A DNA stretch of 6,064 nt, from the NCBI GenBank assembly GCA_002493395.1, contig DKYS01000055.1, positions 54,467-60,530 of the forward strand. The letters run 5' to 3'. The translations under genes were made by a program, and so were the position numbers. Shown here one piece after another: positions 4,557-6,064 of the stretch. Below the pieces are notes generated by a model that was given only the letters and a program-made list of their open reading frames with translations, was not told the DNA's origin and searched no databases. The stretch comes from Turicibacter sp. UBA7094 (GTDB lineage Bacteria; Bacillota_I; Bacilli_A; MOL361; Turicibacteraceae). Position 1 is the stretch's first letter, and the number at the start of each line of letters is the position of its first letter.

Positions 4557-6064
4557 ATGGCCGATGCACTAACCACTTACTTATTTGATCATCATCATAT
4601 CACCCTGACCCCCGCTCAAAAACAGGCCGTTGAGGCATTGACCGGTCCAACTTGCGTCATTAGTTGTCCTGGAAGCGGAAAAACGACCGTCACCGTCATT
4701 CGCTTAGCCAATTTAATCGTGAAAGGAAACGTTCCCCCTCATCAAATTTTAGCCTTAACTTTCTCCAAAGCATCGGCGAAAGATATGAACGAACGTTTTC
4801 GCACACTCTTTCCGTCACTTGCCCCTCACATTAAGTTTTCAACGATTCATAGCTTTTCCTTTTCCGTCATTCGTCATTTTGAAAAACTAAGCGGGACTCG
4901 CTATCAATTAATCGAACACCCTACTCCAAATGGGATAAGTAAGCGTCAACTTTTAGCCTCGATTTACCTTGAACAAACCGAGCGGTATTTAAGTGATGAA
5001 GAATACGAAACACTCACGGGACAAATCAGTCTTCTTAAAAATCTAATGATTTCTCCCCACCAAACAACCGAAATTAAACAATACATCGAAGAAGAGCAAG
5101 AATTATTTATAAAACTTTATCGTGCCTATGAGTCAAAAAAAGAAGCCCATTATTTCCTCGACTACGATGACTTGTTAACGACCGCTTATCATCTCTTAAA
5201 ACAGAACGCCTCTTTACGACAATTTTATCAGCACCGCTATACGCATATTCAAATTGATGAAGCACAAGACACGTCAAAAATTCAATATGAACTCATTAAA
5301 TTACTCGCCGCCCCGTTAAATAACCTCTTTTTAGTTGGTGATGATGACCAAAGCATTTATGCCTTTCGAGGGGCCTACCCTAAACAACTCTTGGCGTTTA
5401 AAGAGACCTTCCCGAAAGCTCAATTAATCTATTTAACCGATAACTTCCGTTCGAGCCAAGACATTGTCGATCTCTCTTCGGCGTTTATTCGTTCGAATCA
5501 GACCCGCTACCAAAAAGAAATTAAAACACCTAATCCGAAGCAAAGTCTGCCAACCTTGCACCATTTTCAAAACGAACGGGAACAATTCGATTACCTCATT
5601 CACGAATTAAAACAACTCGATCACCTTCAGGAGGTCGCAATCTTGTACCGCCAAAACGTCTCCGCCATTTCACTGATCGAACAACTGGAACGCCACCATC
5701 TTCCGTTTTGTTTACAAGAGGGGCGTCTTGCTTTCTTTTCCCACCCCATCGTCAAAGACATCATTGCTTTTTTCCACCTTGCTCTTCATCCAAAAGACAC
5801 CGAGGCTTTTAAACGCATCGGGAAAATTCTTTATTTATCTGCCTCGACCCTCTCACAAACACTCGCTAAAACTGAACACGCTTATCTGGACTACCTCACC
5901 CAGCAGGTTGCCTTTAATACAACGTTCCAACAAGAAAAAATTAGAAAATTCAAATTAAACCTCCCAAAAATTACAACCCTTCCTCCAAGGCGGGCGATTC
6001 ATTTTATTTTAGATACGCTCGATTATGAATCTTATCTCACGAAAAAAGGCTTTTTAAAAGATGA
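4557..6064 (+). CDS. UvrD/PcrA-like superfamily 1 ATP-dependent DNA helicase (3' end outside window)
   Basis: The frame is open from the ATG to the window edge, giving 502 codons without a stop, so the C-terminus is missing. Motifs appear in SF1A order: Q motif LTPAQKQAVEAL (17-28), Walker A SCPGSGKT (36-43), motif Ia LTFSKASAKDM (67-77), STIHSF (95-100), LDYDDLL (201-207), Walker B/DEAQ box IDEAQD (233-238), motif III VGDDDQSIYAFRGA (260-273) and motif IV NFRS (296-299). The start of domain 2A follows, with EVAILYRQN (359-367). Enzymes of this type are 3'-to-5' DNA translocases used in repair, replication restart or recombination control. The visible part is more like the shorter UvrD-like helicases (B. 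subtilis YjcD type) than PcrA itself, so I give no symbol. AAAGGAGG 8 nt upstream supports the start. All visible catalytic motifs are intact. Confidence 0.93.
   Translation, partial: MADALTTYLFDHHHITLTPAQKQAVEALTGPTCVISCPGSGKTTVTVIRLANLIVKGNVPPHQILALTFSKASAKDMNERFRTLFPSLAPHIKFSTIHSFSFSVIRHFEKLSGTRYQLIEHPTPNGISKRQLLASIYLEQTERYLSDEEYETLTGQISLLKNLMISPHQTTEIKQYIEEEQELFIKLYRAYESKKEAHYFLDYDDLLTTAYHLLKQNASLRQFYQHRYTHIQIDEAQDTSKIQYELIKLLAAPLNNLFLVGDDDQSIYAFRGAYPKQLLAFKETFPKAQLIYLTDNFRSSQDIVDLSSAFIRSNQTRYQKEIKTPNPKQSLPTLHHFQNEREQFDYLIHELKQLDHLQEVAILYRQNVSAISLIEQLERHHLPFCLQEGRLAFFSHPIVKDIIAFFHLALHPKDTEAFKRIGKILYLSASTLSQTLAKTEHAYLDYLTQQVAFNTTFQQEKIRKFKLNLPKITTLPPRRAIHFILDTLDYESYLTKKGFLKD

Noticed and set aside
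5728..5958. A 76-codon + strand frame inside the helicase
   Set aside because: It is out of frame with an intact UvrD-like coding sequence that continues through the whole interval.

Overview
The window looks like chromosomal DNA from a low-GC, AT-rich Bacillota (Firmicutes) organism. Purine-rich Shine-Dalgarno (SD) sequences sit 5-8 nt before the ATG starts, promoters resemble sigma-A sites with TATAAT boxes, and short intrinsic terminators with U-tracts are common. A DcuC-type C4-dicarboxylate carrier and an FG-GAP/VCBS-like protein of a type I recall from Clostridia and relatives suggest an anaerobic or facultative, perhaps gut-associated member (Turicibacter or a neighbour is possible). 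The genus cannot be fixed from this sequence.

Layout. At the left, an extended -10 promoter drives a complete tRNA-Leu(CAA) with an encoded CCA end, closed by a strong intrinsic terminator. Positions 230-595 hold no convincing gene, but the + strand there is almost free of G: three G-less runs cover about 256 of 285 nt. They are followed by a 14-bp bidirectional terminator-like hairpin with a nested inner hairpin (596-655). Next, on the minus strand, is a 26-codon hydrophobic ORF (864-944). It has a very strong SD, a structured 3' untranslated region containing a complementary anti-SD, and its own terminator (706-746). This is the layout of a type I toxin mRNA.

From 1029 to 4429 four genes lie on the minus strand. 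In transcription order they are a coiled-coil/zinc-ribbon protein (4429-4049), a DcuC-family carrier (3931-2576), a two-helix membrane protein of unknown function (2461-1895) and an FG-GAP-like protein (1763-1029). Terminators after the first and third, plus TATAAT boxes before the second and third, suggest mostly single-gene transcription units rather than one operon. On the plus strand, divergent from the zinc-ribbon gene, a UvrD/PcrA-like superfamily 1 helicase starts at 4557 and runs off the right edge.

The ordinary genes show no obvious shared pathway. The unusual material is concentrated between about 280 and 980: the G-free region with its own candidate minus-strand promoter, the nested hairpin and the toxin-like transcript. 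No antitoxin RNA could be located with confidence.
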